Source of the DNA: Paramacrobiotus metropolitanus
Lineage: Eukaryota > Tardigrada > Eutardigrada > Parachela > Macrobiotidae
Direction of reading: 5' to 3'
Assembly: GCF_019649055.1 (NCBI RefSeq)
Contig: NW_026570266.1
Span: 992,001-1,056,000, forward strand
Length of the DNA: 64,000 nt
A model generated the notes under the pieces. It worked only from the letters and a program-made list of their open reading frames with translations, made no database searches and had not been told where the DNA came from. The position numbers and the translations under genes were made by a program. Positions 1 through 13,929 of this stretch are shown piece after piece. Each line of letters opens with the position of its first letter. The first letter of the stretch is position 1.

Positions 1-1887
1 AAGAAATAGAGAATAAAAAATAATCGGAATGATTTTGTGAAATTTTTTTGTGGAAATTATTGACAAATAAATTCGATAATTATTAAACTTTAAAATTATT
101 AGCATACAAAATAAATACTTATTCATCTGTCAATATATATCTTTGAAACTGAAAGAATCAGATTCGATAAATTCATTTTTGCATCGGGCTATTTTAAAGA
201 CTGAGTGGAAATGGAATATTATGTCCCTAAAATTATTTTAATTTATTGGTCAGTTCGATCATTGCGTCACTGCATTTTGGATGATCCAGGAAGACAATAC
301 TGTGTTTATTGAACCTCTGGAATGTCAACACCACCGCCTTCACCGGAAAACAAACCGCAAATGTTGCCGATAAGGTCGCTTAATCGTTAATCAGCGATGA
401 GCGCTGATGACGCATTCGAAACTGTTTACGGCGACAGCCACTAATCACCCCCTGTCTGCCGATTTCCCTGTTCACGTCGGCTACTCAACTAATAACGTAC
501 AGGGAGCACACCTGACTGTCCACGCGCGACAGAACAGTCAGAAGCGTCATGCAGCAATTAAAACAATATTTTCTCTAGGCCAAACCAAAACAAAGTTACC
601 AAAAATCCTCACCTTAGACATAATAACCCCCAAGCCTAGATTTCATGCAACATTAGGGAGAAGAGTCCGCGCGTGTGAAACATCCATTAAGAGAAGCGTG
701 GGGAGAGATGCGAAATTTGCGGGTTCTGAGCACAAAAAAAAAACCAAAAAAAAACACCACACGTTTCCAATCATGCAGGGTTATCAATCAAGGCCACAAC
801 GGCAGCGGAAGAAGGGGAGAGTGTGGCACTTACTCGGAATACTGCGAACACAGGATCACATGGGAGAGATCATCGGGATGATGGAAGCACAAAATAACAC
901 ACGGACGGAACGGTGAAAAACCAGGGACGGAATAAAACAGAAAACACGCACTTGTACAACACAAGCTAGAAAAAAAGAAAAGAAAGAGAACGTAAGTGAG
1001 ACAAAACGCACGAAGAAAACTGAGGAAACAGAAATCTTCCTTGTTTTTTATCGGGATGACATGGTGTGTGCCGTGTGGGATGATTTTTGTGTTCGCTGAC
1101 GAAAGCGCACTGCGCACCTGAATGAAAAAACCAGCGTCGTTGCTGTGTGTGCTCGCGTACGCAAGTTCGAAGATCGTAATCGTCATTCGACGAATGCAGT
1201 GATGCGCGGCAAGAACATCGCCGAGGGAAACTACGACACTTTTCCGAGCTAACAACAAAAATTACCAAACCGAATTTAGTTTTCTGATACAAAACTGTAT
1301 TATTAATAATTTTAGCAAAATTTATTTCTTAGAAAAAGCAAAATTTGCAAATCTTTACGGACCTGTAAAAAATAAATAAAAAATCTAAAAGCTCCGGACC
1401 GCCATTGAATGACGGCGTAACGAACGCATTTTAGCCTGCAAAAGTGTGCATTTGCAGACTGGGCGGAAATCGTTTTTTAGCCATTTTGGTGAGCCGTCTT
1501 TTTCTAGAAGCGACTGCTTCCACACAACCCAATATTTATTACCAATTCTTCAAATATTTCAATCTTGGTCATTTTTAATCAACAGGAAACTCGGTTGTCA
1601 ATCGCGATGATATGCCAGTTACTAGGGGCTTCAACCACAAGCGAAATTTACCCCAGCGTATGCCTCGTGCCGCCTCGCCACACTGCTTCACTGCGCATTC
1701 GTAGGAAAAAGCCAAAGGCCGGGACTGGTATAAAGCCAGCGAGCGATCAGACCACAATCACGAAATTTTGACGTGATCGCGCTGATCAGCTGTTGAGAAG
1801 ACGCACTGCATTTGCTCCTTTTTCTTTTTCCTCGTTCCTTATTGAAAGAGGATTAATTTCGTGATATAGTGGGAAGATTTTGCAGTG
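1..1887. other. Upstream region without a supported gene
   Basis: No exon with recognisable protein content and flanking splice sites was found. The first 240 bases are very AT-rich and the rest is mixed. Short open frames here (for example 407-916) have lysine-, asparagine- and histidine-rich translations with no domain, so I do not call them. The last few hundred bases before 1888 presumably contain the promoter and 5' leader of the branching-enzyme gene; I could not place a TATA box or start site with confidence. Confidence 0.5.
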
Positions 1888-4800
1888 ATGCCTGCCCGCG
1901 GAACCCGATCGGAGATGAGCAGTCAGGAGGAAGGCGACGCCGCTGATATCAGTGCCAGCGTTTCCGACGTGCCCGACATCGACAACCTCTTCAAATTAGA
2001 TGGATATCTCCGCCATCATGAGCGCGAAATCCGTCGCAGGTTAGTGGGAAACTGTCGGGAAAAGGTTGCGTTCCTTTGTATAATTATTATAAACGCGGAA
2101 AGATTGCTGTAAATGCGTTTGCATGCGCAGAAGTTCCCCGTTCGCTGGCCAGGAAATCTGCAAATTCGTTAAAACCAAAATCTAATTAATTCGTTAAAAA
2201 TTTGATAAAAATAGCGGACGCCTTGAATTCATATTCCTTAAGCAGAAAAGTATTTTAAAAATTTGGTATGTACATTTGTTAGTGCGCTTCAGCCGGAATG
2301 CAGCGGGGATTATTAAAAGTGGATTTAATAAAACAATTTAAAAATATATAAATCTGAAAATTGCGTTGCGTTAAAATATTTCTCGTTTATTTTGGAATTC
2401 TCAATTCTGCGATCAAAATAATTTTTCCAAAAAAATAACACTTAATTTTGTTTAGCTAATTTTACCCGTGTTTCCTCCGGGAAAGCCGAACATGGTTTTA
2501 ATTAAAATAAAATCAAGAAAAAATATTTTTGGAAATTACTGGGAAAAATGCATTCAAAAATGTTGTTTTTCCATTTTTTAGATACGGTTGCTTTCAGTCG
2601 ATTCTGAACGATATCCAGGCGTATGAGGGCGGCATGGAGAAGTTCAGTCGGGCGTACGAGAACTACGGGATGAATGTGCAGAGCGACGGGAGTATCCTGT
2701 GTCGGGAGTGGGCGCCCGGCGCGGAAGCCGTGTATCTGTACGGGGAATTCAACAACTGGGACCGCCAGGGAATGCCGTTCCAGAAGGGACCTTTTGGCAA
2801 ATGGGAGCTGCTGCTGCCCCCGCGCCCCGACGGTTCCTTGGCCGTGCCCCATAACTCCATTGTCAAGGTATGCGAAAAATTAATTTTTCAATTTCAGGAA
2901 TATTTTTAAAGATTTAAGTCGAAAATGTTGTATTTTCTGACATTGTCAACGTAAGCGTTGAATTAATTATTTTATCTTATTGCACGAATGGTTTTTCTCT
3001 GAATTTGCTTTCTGAAAATTGTAAATGTTCGTGTTGTTATGGTCGATAACTGGATTCCTAAATAATTTGCTGGAGATTCATCCCATTCGCGGTTTGTTGC
3101 TGATTGTAATAAAAATAAAAATTAATTGTATTGCCTTGGTTTTATAGATAAGACATATTTTGTATACATATAATATTTCCGCTAACTATTCAGTGCCTAT
3201 TCGGCGACTATTTTATTAATCGACTATTTTCGTGTTTTAGTCGAATATTTTATTTATTCACCTGTTTTAGCGTTTTGATTAAAAATTTTCGTTTGAAATT
3301 GTGCGCTTGTTTCTGCAGTTGCTGATTAAATCGAAGTCCGGTGAATTTGTGGAGCGTCTCAGTCCGTGGGTGCGCTATGCCGTCCGCTCGCGGGAGCCCA
3401 AGAACGTCACATACGACGGCGTCTTCTGGTGTCCTCCGAAGAATGAGGCAAATATGAAATAATCCTGCATATTTTGCTTTTGTTGAGAGGAAGCGCTCGT
3501 TAACATTTTTGGCGGTTTTTGTTACAACAGCGCTACGTCTTCAAACATCAGCGTGTGGCGAAAGCGGAGAGTCTGCGCATCTACGAGTCCCACGTGGGCA
3601 TTTCCTCCTGGGAGGGCAAAGTGGCCACCTACGACCATTTCACCGATAATGTCCTGCCGCGCATCAAACAACAAGGTTATCCTTTCGTTGGGTTCACCGG
3701 CGTTTTTTCTTTACAAAATATCTTCAAAAATGGGAATTAGTATAGCTGCTACACTTCCGAATTTCGCTGCCTAATCTTTCGTCTTTGCATTTGAAAAATT
3801 ATTTTTGGAAATCAGGAGCTTTTATAATTTTCTGAATTTTCTAATATTTTTCTTGTCATTTGCAGGATATAACGCGATTCAGTTAATGGCGATTATGGAA
3901 CATGTGTATTACGCTTCCTTTGGATATCAGGTACGAAGTCTTTTTTAGTCTGTTGTTTTGACAGAATTACACGAAATAAATTATACGCTTATTTTTCGGA
4001 AATTTTTTCTCGATCTATAATAATTTTTATTTCTTGTCGCGCATAAATCTCTTGGGTAGTTTTCCATGATTCAGTCTGGACAGTGTGAGTTATGGTCGTA
4101 TTTTTCCGCGACTGTTTTCGTCTTAATATTTTAATAGATAATAACTGACCATAATCTTGATCTACGACAGTTCGGTAATATTTTTCTTTTTCATGTACTG
4201 TACTTTATCGTATTAATTTGCCTTTCGTTTGCTTTGCGGTAGATGTTTACGAATGGTAACTATCGTTATTGTAGGTGACGAGTTTCTTCGCCGTGTCCAG
4301 TCGCTACGGGACACCGGAGCAGTTCAAGCGCCTCGTCGACACGGCGCACTCCTTAGGCATCGCCATTCTGCTGGATGTGGTGCACAGTCATGCGTCCAAG
4401 AACTCCCTGGACGGACTGAATCTCTTCGACGGCACCAACTCCTGCTATTTCCACGACGGCGGCAAAGGCGAGCATGAGTTGTGGGGATCCCGGCTGTTTG
4501 ATTACTCGAAGTAAGGCAGCGCGCTGCAATTTGTTTTTTCATGTTTTTACTTAGCGCAGTAGCGTTTTGTTGCGAAATAACTTTCTCTGTTTTCCCTCCT
4601 CTTTGGTCGCGAATTTTAATTTGGAATGGGTACTACCGTATTAGCAGGGTCATTAATGAAAAATTTCTCTCCGATATTGCTGTTTTTCGTGTGAGCAGGT
4701 TGGTATTGTTTTTTTTAATAAAAATTTTTTCCATTCCGAGTTTTATTGTTTATTAGGCCTGCTGCGTTCAAATTTCCCACAACGAAATTTTTCCTCCATC

Positions 4801-7800
4801 GTGTTTATTACCTACAAGAACTTTCGTTGTGCAGTTAGCGATGTAAAATTCCAGTTAATCCTCGTTCGCGGCATGAGCTAATTTGTTGATGGCGTAGTGT
4901 AGTGGCTATTTGTTGTAAACATAGTTGGTCAGTTAGCCTGCAGATGTCCTTATCTAAACAGTGTGTAAACAGAAATGTGTAAACTTTTTACGATAGCAGT
5001 GGAAACTTTATCAGCCCTGCTAAGATTTTTTTTTATAGTCTTAACTGACAGTGCCTTGTGTAGATGGGAAGTGTTGCGCTTTTTGCTGTCGGATCTGCGT
5101 TGGTTCATGGAGGAGTACCAGATTGACGGGTTCCGCTTCGACGGAGTGACCTCCATGCTGTACCACAGCCACGGGATCGGGCACGGTTTCTCCGGTGATT
5201 ATAACGAATACTTTGGCCTGAACGCCGACACCGACTCCATCGTCTATCTGATGCTGGCCAACCACATGCTGCACTCACTCTATCCCCACATGATCACCAT
5301 CGCCGAGGTCAGCGGAATTATTATTAAATAAATATTAAATTGATTGATTATTATTGAATTGACTGATTGATTTTAAATGAATAAATTATTATGATTAAAT
5401 TGAATTATTTTTATTATTATTAAATTTATGATTATTATTCATTGTTTAATAATGAAATAATTACAATAAATCGCAGTTGTTACAGAATTTCTTGCGTTTT
5501 AGCGAATTTTTCAGTTCAGAAAAGTTGCGTTTGTACGGTAGGATTTCAGCAACTGATGGTGATGGCAAAAAAATAAGGATTACTCCTTCAACTGGCAGTA
5601 GCGACATTAATAGCACTTATTGCAAGCGCTGCTACACTGCTTCTTCATAGTTGAAATTTCGTTATTAAAAAAGGGATGTAATATTTTGCTACGCAACATT
5701 ATCTGTTCTTTGAAGGTTATACACACGGCAATTTTTTTTCACTTGCGTAGTCAATTTGTAGCCATCACTCTACAATCGCACTACGGATCCTAATGCGTCT
5801 ACAGACAAATTATTCATTTCTAAAATTTGGTTATCATAAAGTTGATTCTGAATGCAATTTTTAACGGCGGAAGTAAAAAAAGCTTGACTTACGTTTTTCG
5901 TAATAATTTATCATTCTTCGATTCGTATTTGATGGCAGATGACAATCTGGAAATGACTTGCAAAACAAAACATCTTTACAACTATTTCGTCCGATTTTTT
6001 AATTTTATAATTTCTCAGAATTAATGTTTTTCTTGAAGTACGTGCGTATATCCGATTTATTTTATGTATTTATATTTTATCCGTGGTTTTGCTGGTTTAT
6101 TGAGTTATTTTTCATTGTATTTATTGCCGCTGTATTTTTTACAAATTATGATTTTTTATGAAACAGGATGTCTCTGGCATGCCGGCATTGTGCCGTCCGG
6201 TGACGGAAGGCGGGCAGGGTTTCGACTACCGCCTGGGCATGGCCATCCCCGATAAATGGATCGAAGTAAACAAAAAAATTCACAATATTGTTTTAATTCG
6301 GATAATTTAATTAAATTGGATGTTTATAGTATTTAAAGGAGAAGCGCGACGAGGAGTGGGACATGGGGGAGCTGGTGCACACGCTGAGCAACCGGCGGTG
6401 GGGCGAGAAGACGGTGGCGTACGCGGAGTCGCACGATCAGGCGCTGGTGGGGGATAAGACGCTGGCGTTTTGGCTGATGGACAAGGACATGTACACGCAC
6501 ATGTCCACCATGTCCGAGCTCATCCCCAGCGTGGACCGCGGACTGGCCCTGCACAAGATGATCCGCCTGCTCACGCACTCCCTCGGCGGCGAGGCCTGGC
6601 TCAACTTCATGGGTACGCTCAATCGTTTCCGTTGAGAAATGTTCACAAAGTGCACAGCGGAAAGTGTTTCTAAATTTAATTATCCTTTTAATTACTAATT
6701 TTTATTAATAAAATTTAAACTAAATTATATTTTTATTACTAAATTTTATTAATAAAATTAAATTTATTTTAGTTTTGTTAATTTTAGTTCAGTAAATTAT
6801 TTATTAGCCAGAGCAGCTGTAGAATTTCCTGTGTGAATTACCGGTAGCTTGTCATGCTGGGCAGTTGCAGTATAATTTTACAATTTTAATTAGCAGTTTT
6901 TCGCAGCCGTGTTGGAATGAACTAACGCGGTAGCCAGGTTCGTCATTGATGCAGGGTTGACTTTGGGGGTAAAATAATTTCTCTGCTCTTGTCGGCAATC
7001 AGGGTTTGAATAACATTACGGTTTGCTTTACATTTTCCTTTCGGCAAAAAATTTCCGCTAGCGCCTGACTATGGAAAGCGCAAGCCACAACGATTTTCAG
7101 TACGAGTACAGCTTTTCTGATACAGTACTGTATGAAGTTATGAACATATGCAGCGATCACATATTCACATTGAACAGTAGGATGCATGTGGGGAAACAAA
7201 GTTAGTATAGAATATTGTAGTGGAATGGCTGACGACACGGCTGTTAATTCGTGGAAATTAGCAGTTTTCTTTGTACAAAATAGTTTTCAGTTTGTTTGAG
7301 TTTAGTAGAATATTTTTAAACTGACGATGGAATACTGTGCTGGATGCTAGTTGAAAACTTATCTGGAAACACTTTAATTTAAGAATAATTTTATGAATAT
7401 TTAAAGTAATTGGTGTAATAATTTAATTGGTGTGCAAAAAATAATAATAATTCAGTTTATCGTTAGAAAAAATGAACACGTTGAATTATTTCATAAAAAG
7501 TTTTAATTAATATTTCATAAATTATTTTATGAAAATTATTTTATTATAAATATTTTGTAAAAAGTTTGTGGTCATTTAATTCCTTCTAACTGTCGAGGTT
7601 TTATTTTATGGCTGATTATAGCCTTACGAATACAAGACGGCGTGAAGCCAATGCACTACAGCTGCTAGCCGCAGAATGCATAGCCAAACTTGAAGGTTCA
7701 AGACACGGCTCATCCGCGATCCACTGGTTTAATTACCAAAAACACATTTCCGTTCTCTTTCTTTGATTTTCTTGTGACCGCTTGATTCTTGGGTTATGGT

Positions 7801-8718
7801 ACTTATGCGAAAGATCATTTTGAAAAATTAATTGTAATTGGCTTAGGTAACGAATTTGGCCATCCGGAATGGTTGGATTTCCCGCGTGTCGGCAATCAGG
7901 AGAGCTTTCACTATGCGCGCCGCCAGTGGAATCTGATCGAGGACGATTTACTGCGCTATAAATTCCTGAACAATTTCGATCGGGCCATGAACTTGACGGA
8001 GGAGAAGTACCACTGGTTATCCTCTAATCCGGTAAGGAATAGCTGCGGTACAAGAAATATGCTTTTCCTGGCATACTTTCCGTTTATCTAATTTATGTAT
8101 TTTCATATTTAATCTGCAGTACATAGATCAGTTTTTCTCTTACTGTTTAATGTTTTTTGGTCAAAATAAAATTCTACAAATTTTGCTTTATTTGTTTTAA
8201 TTTTAGTTCAGATTTATTTGATCAATTTAAAATTAGAGAAATTTTTCCGCAGTTGCTGTTCTTGTTTCCGCAGTGCTGCGGTTGTACAAGAAGGTTTATT
8301 TTGAATTTATTTGACCAAAACAAAATGAAATAAATTGTGGTATAAATGTTTAAGGTTCGGCTTGAATTTATTTGACCAAATTATTTTTTTTTCGAATAAT
8401 TTGGATTATGCATGTGTGCAGGCGTGGGTGAGCTGGAAGCACGACGGCGATAAAGTGATCTGCTACGAGCGTGCCGGCCTGGTCTTCGTCTTCAACTTCC
8501 ACTCCCACAAATCCTTCTCCGACTACAAGGTGGGCGTGGAGGTGGCCGGGAAGTACCGCATCGTGCTAAACACGGACGACGAGCAGTTCGGCGGGCACCG
8601 GCGGGTCGCTCCCGACAGCGACTTCTTCACCTTCAACGAGGGCTACGCCCACCGCCGCCACCACATGTGCGTCTACATCCCCTGCCGGGTGGCGCTCGTC
8701 TTCGCCAAGATGGACTGA
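1888..8718 (+). CDS. GBE1: 1,4-alpha-glucan (glycogen) branching enzyme, 11 exons
   Basis: This cytosolic GH13 enzyme cuts alpha-1,4 glucan chains and re-attaches them by alpha-1,6 links during glycogen synthesis. Exons: 1888-2039, 2582-2867, 3319-3447, 3531-3675, 3866-3930, 4275-4510, 5064-5307, 6167-6265, 6330-6612, 7847-8031, 8422-8718. All phases agree, giving 706 residues; animal GBE1 is about 700. The CBM48 N-terminal module is in exons 2-3 ([18 protein letters not shown]). The catalytic barrel contains [24 protein letters not shown] with nucleophile Asp364, IAE/D with acid-base Glu419, and [13 protein letters not shown]. The C-terminal beta domain ends ...[11 protein letters not shown]. 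Start is the ATG at 1888, which leads into an acidic leader. Intron 3 appears to use a GC donor at 3448. Exons are GC-rich and introns very AT-rich. Identity is near certain; single splice sites could shift slightly. Confidence 0.96.
4893..4907 (+). repeat. tRNA A-box-like 15-mer (one of nine)
   Basis: A 15-base word close to CGTAGTGTAATGGCT recurs in introns and spacers of the first 17 kb: 4893, 7216, 12403, 13951, 14333 and 14689 on the plus strand; 5760, 7646 and 16735 on the minus strand. The word resembles the D-arm/A-box of a tRNA such as tRNA-Val. The copies at 13951, 14333 and 14689 also carry a loosely B-box-like stretch 40-60 bases downstream. No copy folds into a full tRNA by eye, so these look like remnants of a tRNA-derived SINE. 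Confidence 0.45.
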
Positions 8719-9630
8719 ATTGCGGGCTTTCCGTGTTTGTCGTAAAAATATAATAATATTTGTTTTATTAAAGAGTCGCTTTTAATTGGCTTTTATCGCT
8801 TTAGGTTGGTTCGCGGAATATTTGTTCTATTAATTATGGTTTGAATTTTAATGAAAGCGCGCGCGAATTCTGTGTTGTAAGAAAACGATTAAAAATTAAG
8901 TAGAAAAAGGAAATAACATAAAAAAGAAATACAAGTTAATCAAAAAGGAAATAATAAAGTAGAAAATGAAATTAAATAAAGAAGGAAAAAGATAAAAAAT
9001 TAGTTACAAAATAAAATACCGACTAAAAAGCGTTAGAAAGAATTCTGAGCATGAGCAAGCATATCAAATATGAAAAAAGTGTAAAATAAAGTAGTCGATT
9101 GTCAATAAAGCGTAACAGAAATAAAATACGTAAAATTATTGGAATGGAAATTAACAGAAAGAGCCGAATAATTTGGTATTCGCCTAGTGTGAGCATCACG
9201 CCGAAAACATTCAAGAAACACGGTTTCCTCCATAAAAATCAAAAACAATAATAAACCGACGATAAAAATTAACGTTTTCCGGCGAATGGAATTAACTGCC
9301 GTTTTGGCCCCCCAGACTCTACCTCGGCTCGCCAGTGGCACGGGTTTCACTTGCACCATGCGCTCAGCACGCAGGAAAACACGACGATCCATTCCACACG
9401 TGTAGATTGCAGAATGCTTTTTAATTTCAAGTTTTCATTCCTTTTAGTTTTTCCTGCCACGAATTCTTTCTTTTCTACGCTCCAACGTCTGACAATTATT
9501 CCGAACCTGTTCTGAAAATTTTCATCCCCATCTATACTGCAATCTCTGGATAGATAAGGCCTGTTTAATTTTCCCCGTCGCTGCCAGTTGCCAGTGTGAT
9601 ATCAGTCGAGAAAAACTCCGGAGTTTTGCT

Positions 9631-12600
9631 ATGTCTGTCGTGGGTGAAGGCTCGCGTTCCACGCGCTCCGTCGTCATCTCCCCGGGCGGCACCCCGGCCG
9701 GGACGGTGCGCACCTGCAAGGAGATCACCTGCCAGCGCACCCTCGACCTGGATCTGGTGCGGTTCACGTGGAATATCGAGAATTTCAGCTGGTATAAGGA
9801 TTCCCGCGGGCAGGCCTACGATGTGCTGGAGAGTCCGCGTAAGTGGCGTTCAAACACGGCGCACGGCCGTGTGCGCTCTGTAGGGCGGTACAGTGAGTGA
9901 TACTGGTTGAACCAGTTGGTAACGGGTGTAGACGGGTTGATTGGGGTGTTTCAAGGGCTTTTTCCTGCTTTCGATTAAAATTGTCGATAGCGATGATTAG
10001 AGTTAATCGGTGCTTTTGATCTTTTTGAAAAGAATTTTAAAATGGTTTTTTTTTGCTTTGGTTGAATGCGTTTGGGCGGGGATGGCGGCAGGAGCGAGGG
10101 TTTTCTCTGGCAAGCTTGCCATACGGAAACGTGTAGAAACGTGTCTGCAATGATCAGTGAAAAGTTGTATTACGTTGTTGCGGTGAGATTAATGCCCTTA
10201 ATCCATCCGTTCGTTGTTTCTTCACTCGGCCAGATGGGGTCGGATTTTCTCCGGTGATTTTTTGCTTTCCAACTGATAAATTTTTTTCTTATATCAGATC
10301 ATCGTTGAGGGTTTGCACCGCTTTTGTGTTGCATAATAAAGCGCGCTAATCTTGGAATTCGAATTTCGAAATTGGTAAATGTGAATTTCGAAAGAATTGA
10401 TTTTACCGTTTACGTTTTGATTTTACTTTTCGCCCCGAGAAATAAATTAAAGCTGTATATATTAAAGCTGTATATATATATAATTTTTTTTATATAGTAT
10501 ATTTATAAAAAAAATTGAAAAAGCAAATGAATAACCAACAAAAATTATAAAAAACAAATACAAATAAAGCTCTCTAAATGAAATAGCGAAGTAGCACAAG
10601 TGTCAGATTAAGTTAATTTAAATTAATAACGTAAAAAGAAAAACAAACAAAAATTACTGCAGAAAACAGAGAACAGGGTACTCTTGTACGTGTAGTAACC
10701 GTAGACAAAATTTTAAAAAATAGGGAAACTTGATAAGTTAATCTCAAAAACGTGAATGAAAAATTGAGAAAATCTGAAAACGTAAGCGAAAACATAATTT
10801 TAAAAAATGTAAAACAGATATTTAGTGCAAGTGGTGGAGCAGGGAAACTAAAAAAATGCTATGACGTTAGTGGAACGATACTAGTAAGTAGTACGTGTAA
10901 ATGTAAATACAGCCCAGGAAAAAAAACTGGAAATTATTTTGTTCAATTTCTGTGGACAGATTTCCAGACGGATGACGGGCAGTACGACTGGGTGCTGCGG
11001 CTGATCATCCATCCGCGTCCCGACCGGCCGGCCGACGAGCTGTGCCGGGATTCCGTGCAGATCTTCCTGCACCTGCACAACGCCCCGCGCGAGACCGCCC
11101 ACCTCAAATGCCAGTTCGTCTTCGTCCGCTTCCTGCACGCCACCAAGGAGGACCAGACCTACCAGATCAGTCGCTTCCGCGAGTTCCGCCGCGGCGAGAC
11201 CTGGGGCTTCCGTCGCTTCATCCAGCGCAACACGCTGTTTGACCCCAAAAACGGATTCCTCCAGTCCAGTGACCGGCTCACCGTCAAAATCAACCTGGAT
11301 ATCATCCGGTAAGCGCAATGCGGAAAACGACCGCGGGGTGTTTATTTATCAGGTGGAAATTCTGTTTTGATTAAACGGATATAAATCCGTTTAACTTGGT
11401 GATTAATTATTTTAACCCGGAATTATCCCGCGGCTATTTGACAGTTTTTCCGATACCTTTTTCTTATTTTGTGGCGTTTTTCAGTAAGTCAGTGACTTGA
11501 ATAATCAGTTATTTTCCAGTCGCACCGAATTCGTTGCTTTCCTTTATTTAAAATTTTAGTTGTTTAAAATTTTGTTAGCTGCTTGGGATAATGATCGCTT
11601 CCCCATTGTTTTTCATAGGTTTTTCTATATGACAGTCTTTGTATTTCACATGGACATTTTATTTTGCTTAGAGAATAATTTACCATTAATTTTGCAGTTA
11701 GTTCAAAGTGTGCAAATTATTTTTGTTGTTACCTGATTTGAAATTAAGTTGCAAAAAAATGTTTAATGAAATTTGACTATTTTTTTAAAAATTAATTTGA
11801 AAATTAATTTTTTATGTTCCATATTTGATTTTAAGAAGTCAGTTCCCTTATAATTAATCCGAGCAGTTTTTTGTCTTCTCTTTTTGAAAAACAAACACCG
11901 GCGTAAATCCTCCGCGTTTTGTTATTTTGGGAATTTTCCTACATTGTACATTTTTCCCGCGAAATCATTGCTGGGAAAATAAAATCGCGTGCTACCAGTG
12001 CAAATATTATTGCGAAACCAATGAAACTTGGACCTGCCAGAATTGTGATTTATGATGATTGTATCATCATGGCAACGGCAATATTCGTTATATTGTCAGT
12101 ACATATTCTGATTGCCTTGGCAGCGCCATCCGCGACGAAGTGGCCAAGCCGGCGCGGAACCCTTTGCTGGCGGACGGGCTGCAGGAGGGCCTGCAGGTGC
12201 TGTACAAGACGATGCCGCACTCCGACGTGACGTTCGTCTGCTCCGACGGCTCGCACGTCAAAGCCCACAAAGCCATCTTGTCGGCGCGTTCGCCCGTCTT
12301 CGCCGCCATGCTGTCGCACGATCTGTCCGAGCAGCGCACCAACACCATTGATTTGAAGGATATCCCCAAAGATGTACTGGTATGTGTGTGATACTGGCAT
12401 ATCGTAGTGGTGTGGCTTTCGTTTGATATGTTTCCACTCAGAATTGAATATGAAGTCCTTATGTGGCGAATTTGCTTAAATTGCTTATTAAATTTCATTC
12501 AGATATTTTTTCTACTGTTTAAAGAAACAAATATAAATTATACTCCTGCGTAGTAGTTGTTTATCAGTGATTTTTTCTACAGTTTGCGTTGCATTTCGTA

Positions 12601-13535
12601 GTTTGTTTATTGTATAAGCTTGCATAATCGTCGAATAATTTGCAGCTTCATTACCGCTCCTACAATAAGCTGCTGCAAGTGCAATGGATGTGAAATTATT
12701 TGCGGTCTGTTTTGTAAAACGGATTTTTTAAACTTTGGGAAGCGGAAACAAATTTGTTTTCCCAACCGTCACAATGTCACATGCTCACTACTTTCAGTAT
12801 TTTTTTGAGTAAGTCAGTAAATAAGTAATCCCATCTTTTGAACGCTTAAAGCGTCTCCAGTTGCCATTGCAGTTTTATGAAATTCTGTGATAATTTTAAG
12901 TAGAAAACTTAGTAGAAATTGAACCAAATAAGGAAGGGAAATTAAATAGGGAATTAAATAATATTCTTTTAATTCCGCCATCTGATCACTTAAGCGCCAT
13001 TGCAACGTTATCGCAACCAGTAAGTGGTTAAATTATGCGATTATTTTAAATAGAAAAATTAGTGGAATTAATAAATTGGGATTTTAAATGGAATTATTTC
13101 ATGCAAATAGTGCTATGCAGGCTGTTGACTCTGTACTGTGTTTGCGTGCAGGAGACGTTCCTGTCGCTGGTGTACACCGGCGTCAGCACGACCCTAGACG
13201 AGCACGCCGGGTCCATATTAGTCCTGGCGGAGCGCTACCAGCTGACGGATTTAAAGGAGAAATCCGTGGACGCCCTGCGCAAGAAGATGTGCGCCGGCAA
13301 CGCTGCCGATCTCCTCCCGCTGGCCGATCTGCACAACGCGCCCGAGCTGAAGAACGAGGTGATGGAGTTTATGGTCAACAACCACGAGAAGATCCGCGAC
13401 ACGGAGGCCTTCCGCGACTTCTTCATGACGCATCCGGCGCTGATGGCGCAGCTGTACGAGCGCAAGCAGGAGAGCAGTAAGCGCTTCAAGATGGAGCCGC
13501 CCTCCAGTCCCGGCGAGCATTCGCGCAATCACTGA
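9631..13535 (+). CDS. SPOP-like MATH/BTB adaptor of cullin-3 ubiquitin ligase
   Basis: Exons 9631-9838, 10960-11308, 12100-12379 and 13152-13535 join in phase to 406 residues; SPOP is 374. A MATH domain spans roughly residues 45-185 (FTWNIENFSW near its start, WGFRRFIQRNTLFD near its end) and would bind substrates. A BTB/POZ domain follows at about 214-325 (SDVTFVCSDGSHVKAHKAIL, SARSPVFAAML) for dimerisation and Cul3 binding. A BACK-like helical region (LPLADLHNAPELKNEVMEF) comes next, then a basic KRFKMEPP tail like the nuclear-localising end of SPOP. Known family role: selecting nuclear proteins for ubiquitination. The N-terminal 40 residues have no match I recognise. Exons are GC-rich against AT-rich introns, as in the upstream gene. 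It could be the Drosophila roadkill equivalent or a lineage paralog. Confidence 0.92.
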
Positions 13536-13599
13536 ATTCGGGGAAGGGTGGCGCAATGTGTTTCTAATTGCCGGTAAGTGTGGCGACACGTTTCTCCTG

Positions 13600-13877
13600 A
13601 ATATCTGGCTTTGGGATTTTAAATCAGGGAAAATTGTTTTTTTGGAATTTTTGGGGGAAGTTTCTATAGATTTATTTGACTGATTTTGAATGTTTGAAGT
13701 TTCTGATGATATCCGGCTTTGGGATTTTAAATCAGGTGAAAATTATCTTTTTGGAATTTTTGGGGGAAGTTTCTATAGATTTATTTGACTGATTTTGTAT
13801 GTTTGAAGTTTCTGATGAATATCCGGCTTTGGGATTTTAAATTAGGGGAAAATTATCTTTCTGGAATTTTTATTGAT
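13600..13877. repeat. Tandem repeat, unit about 109 bp, 2.5 copies
   Basis: The phrase beginning ATATC(C/T)GGCTTTGGG recurs near 13600, 13709 and 13818, followed each time by matching TTGGAATTTTTGGGGG and TTTATTTGACTGATTTTG segments. The third copy is truncated and diverged. No coding content is seen. Confidence 0.85.
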
Positions 13878-13929
13878 TTGTTTTGTCGATTTTGTATGAA
13901 TTTACCTTCATTTATGCGTTTAGCAGGAG

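Noticed and set aside
407-916. 169-codon open frame
   Set aside because: No domain, odd composition, overlapped by equally long frames on the other strand, no splice context.
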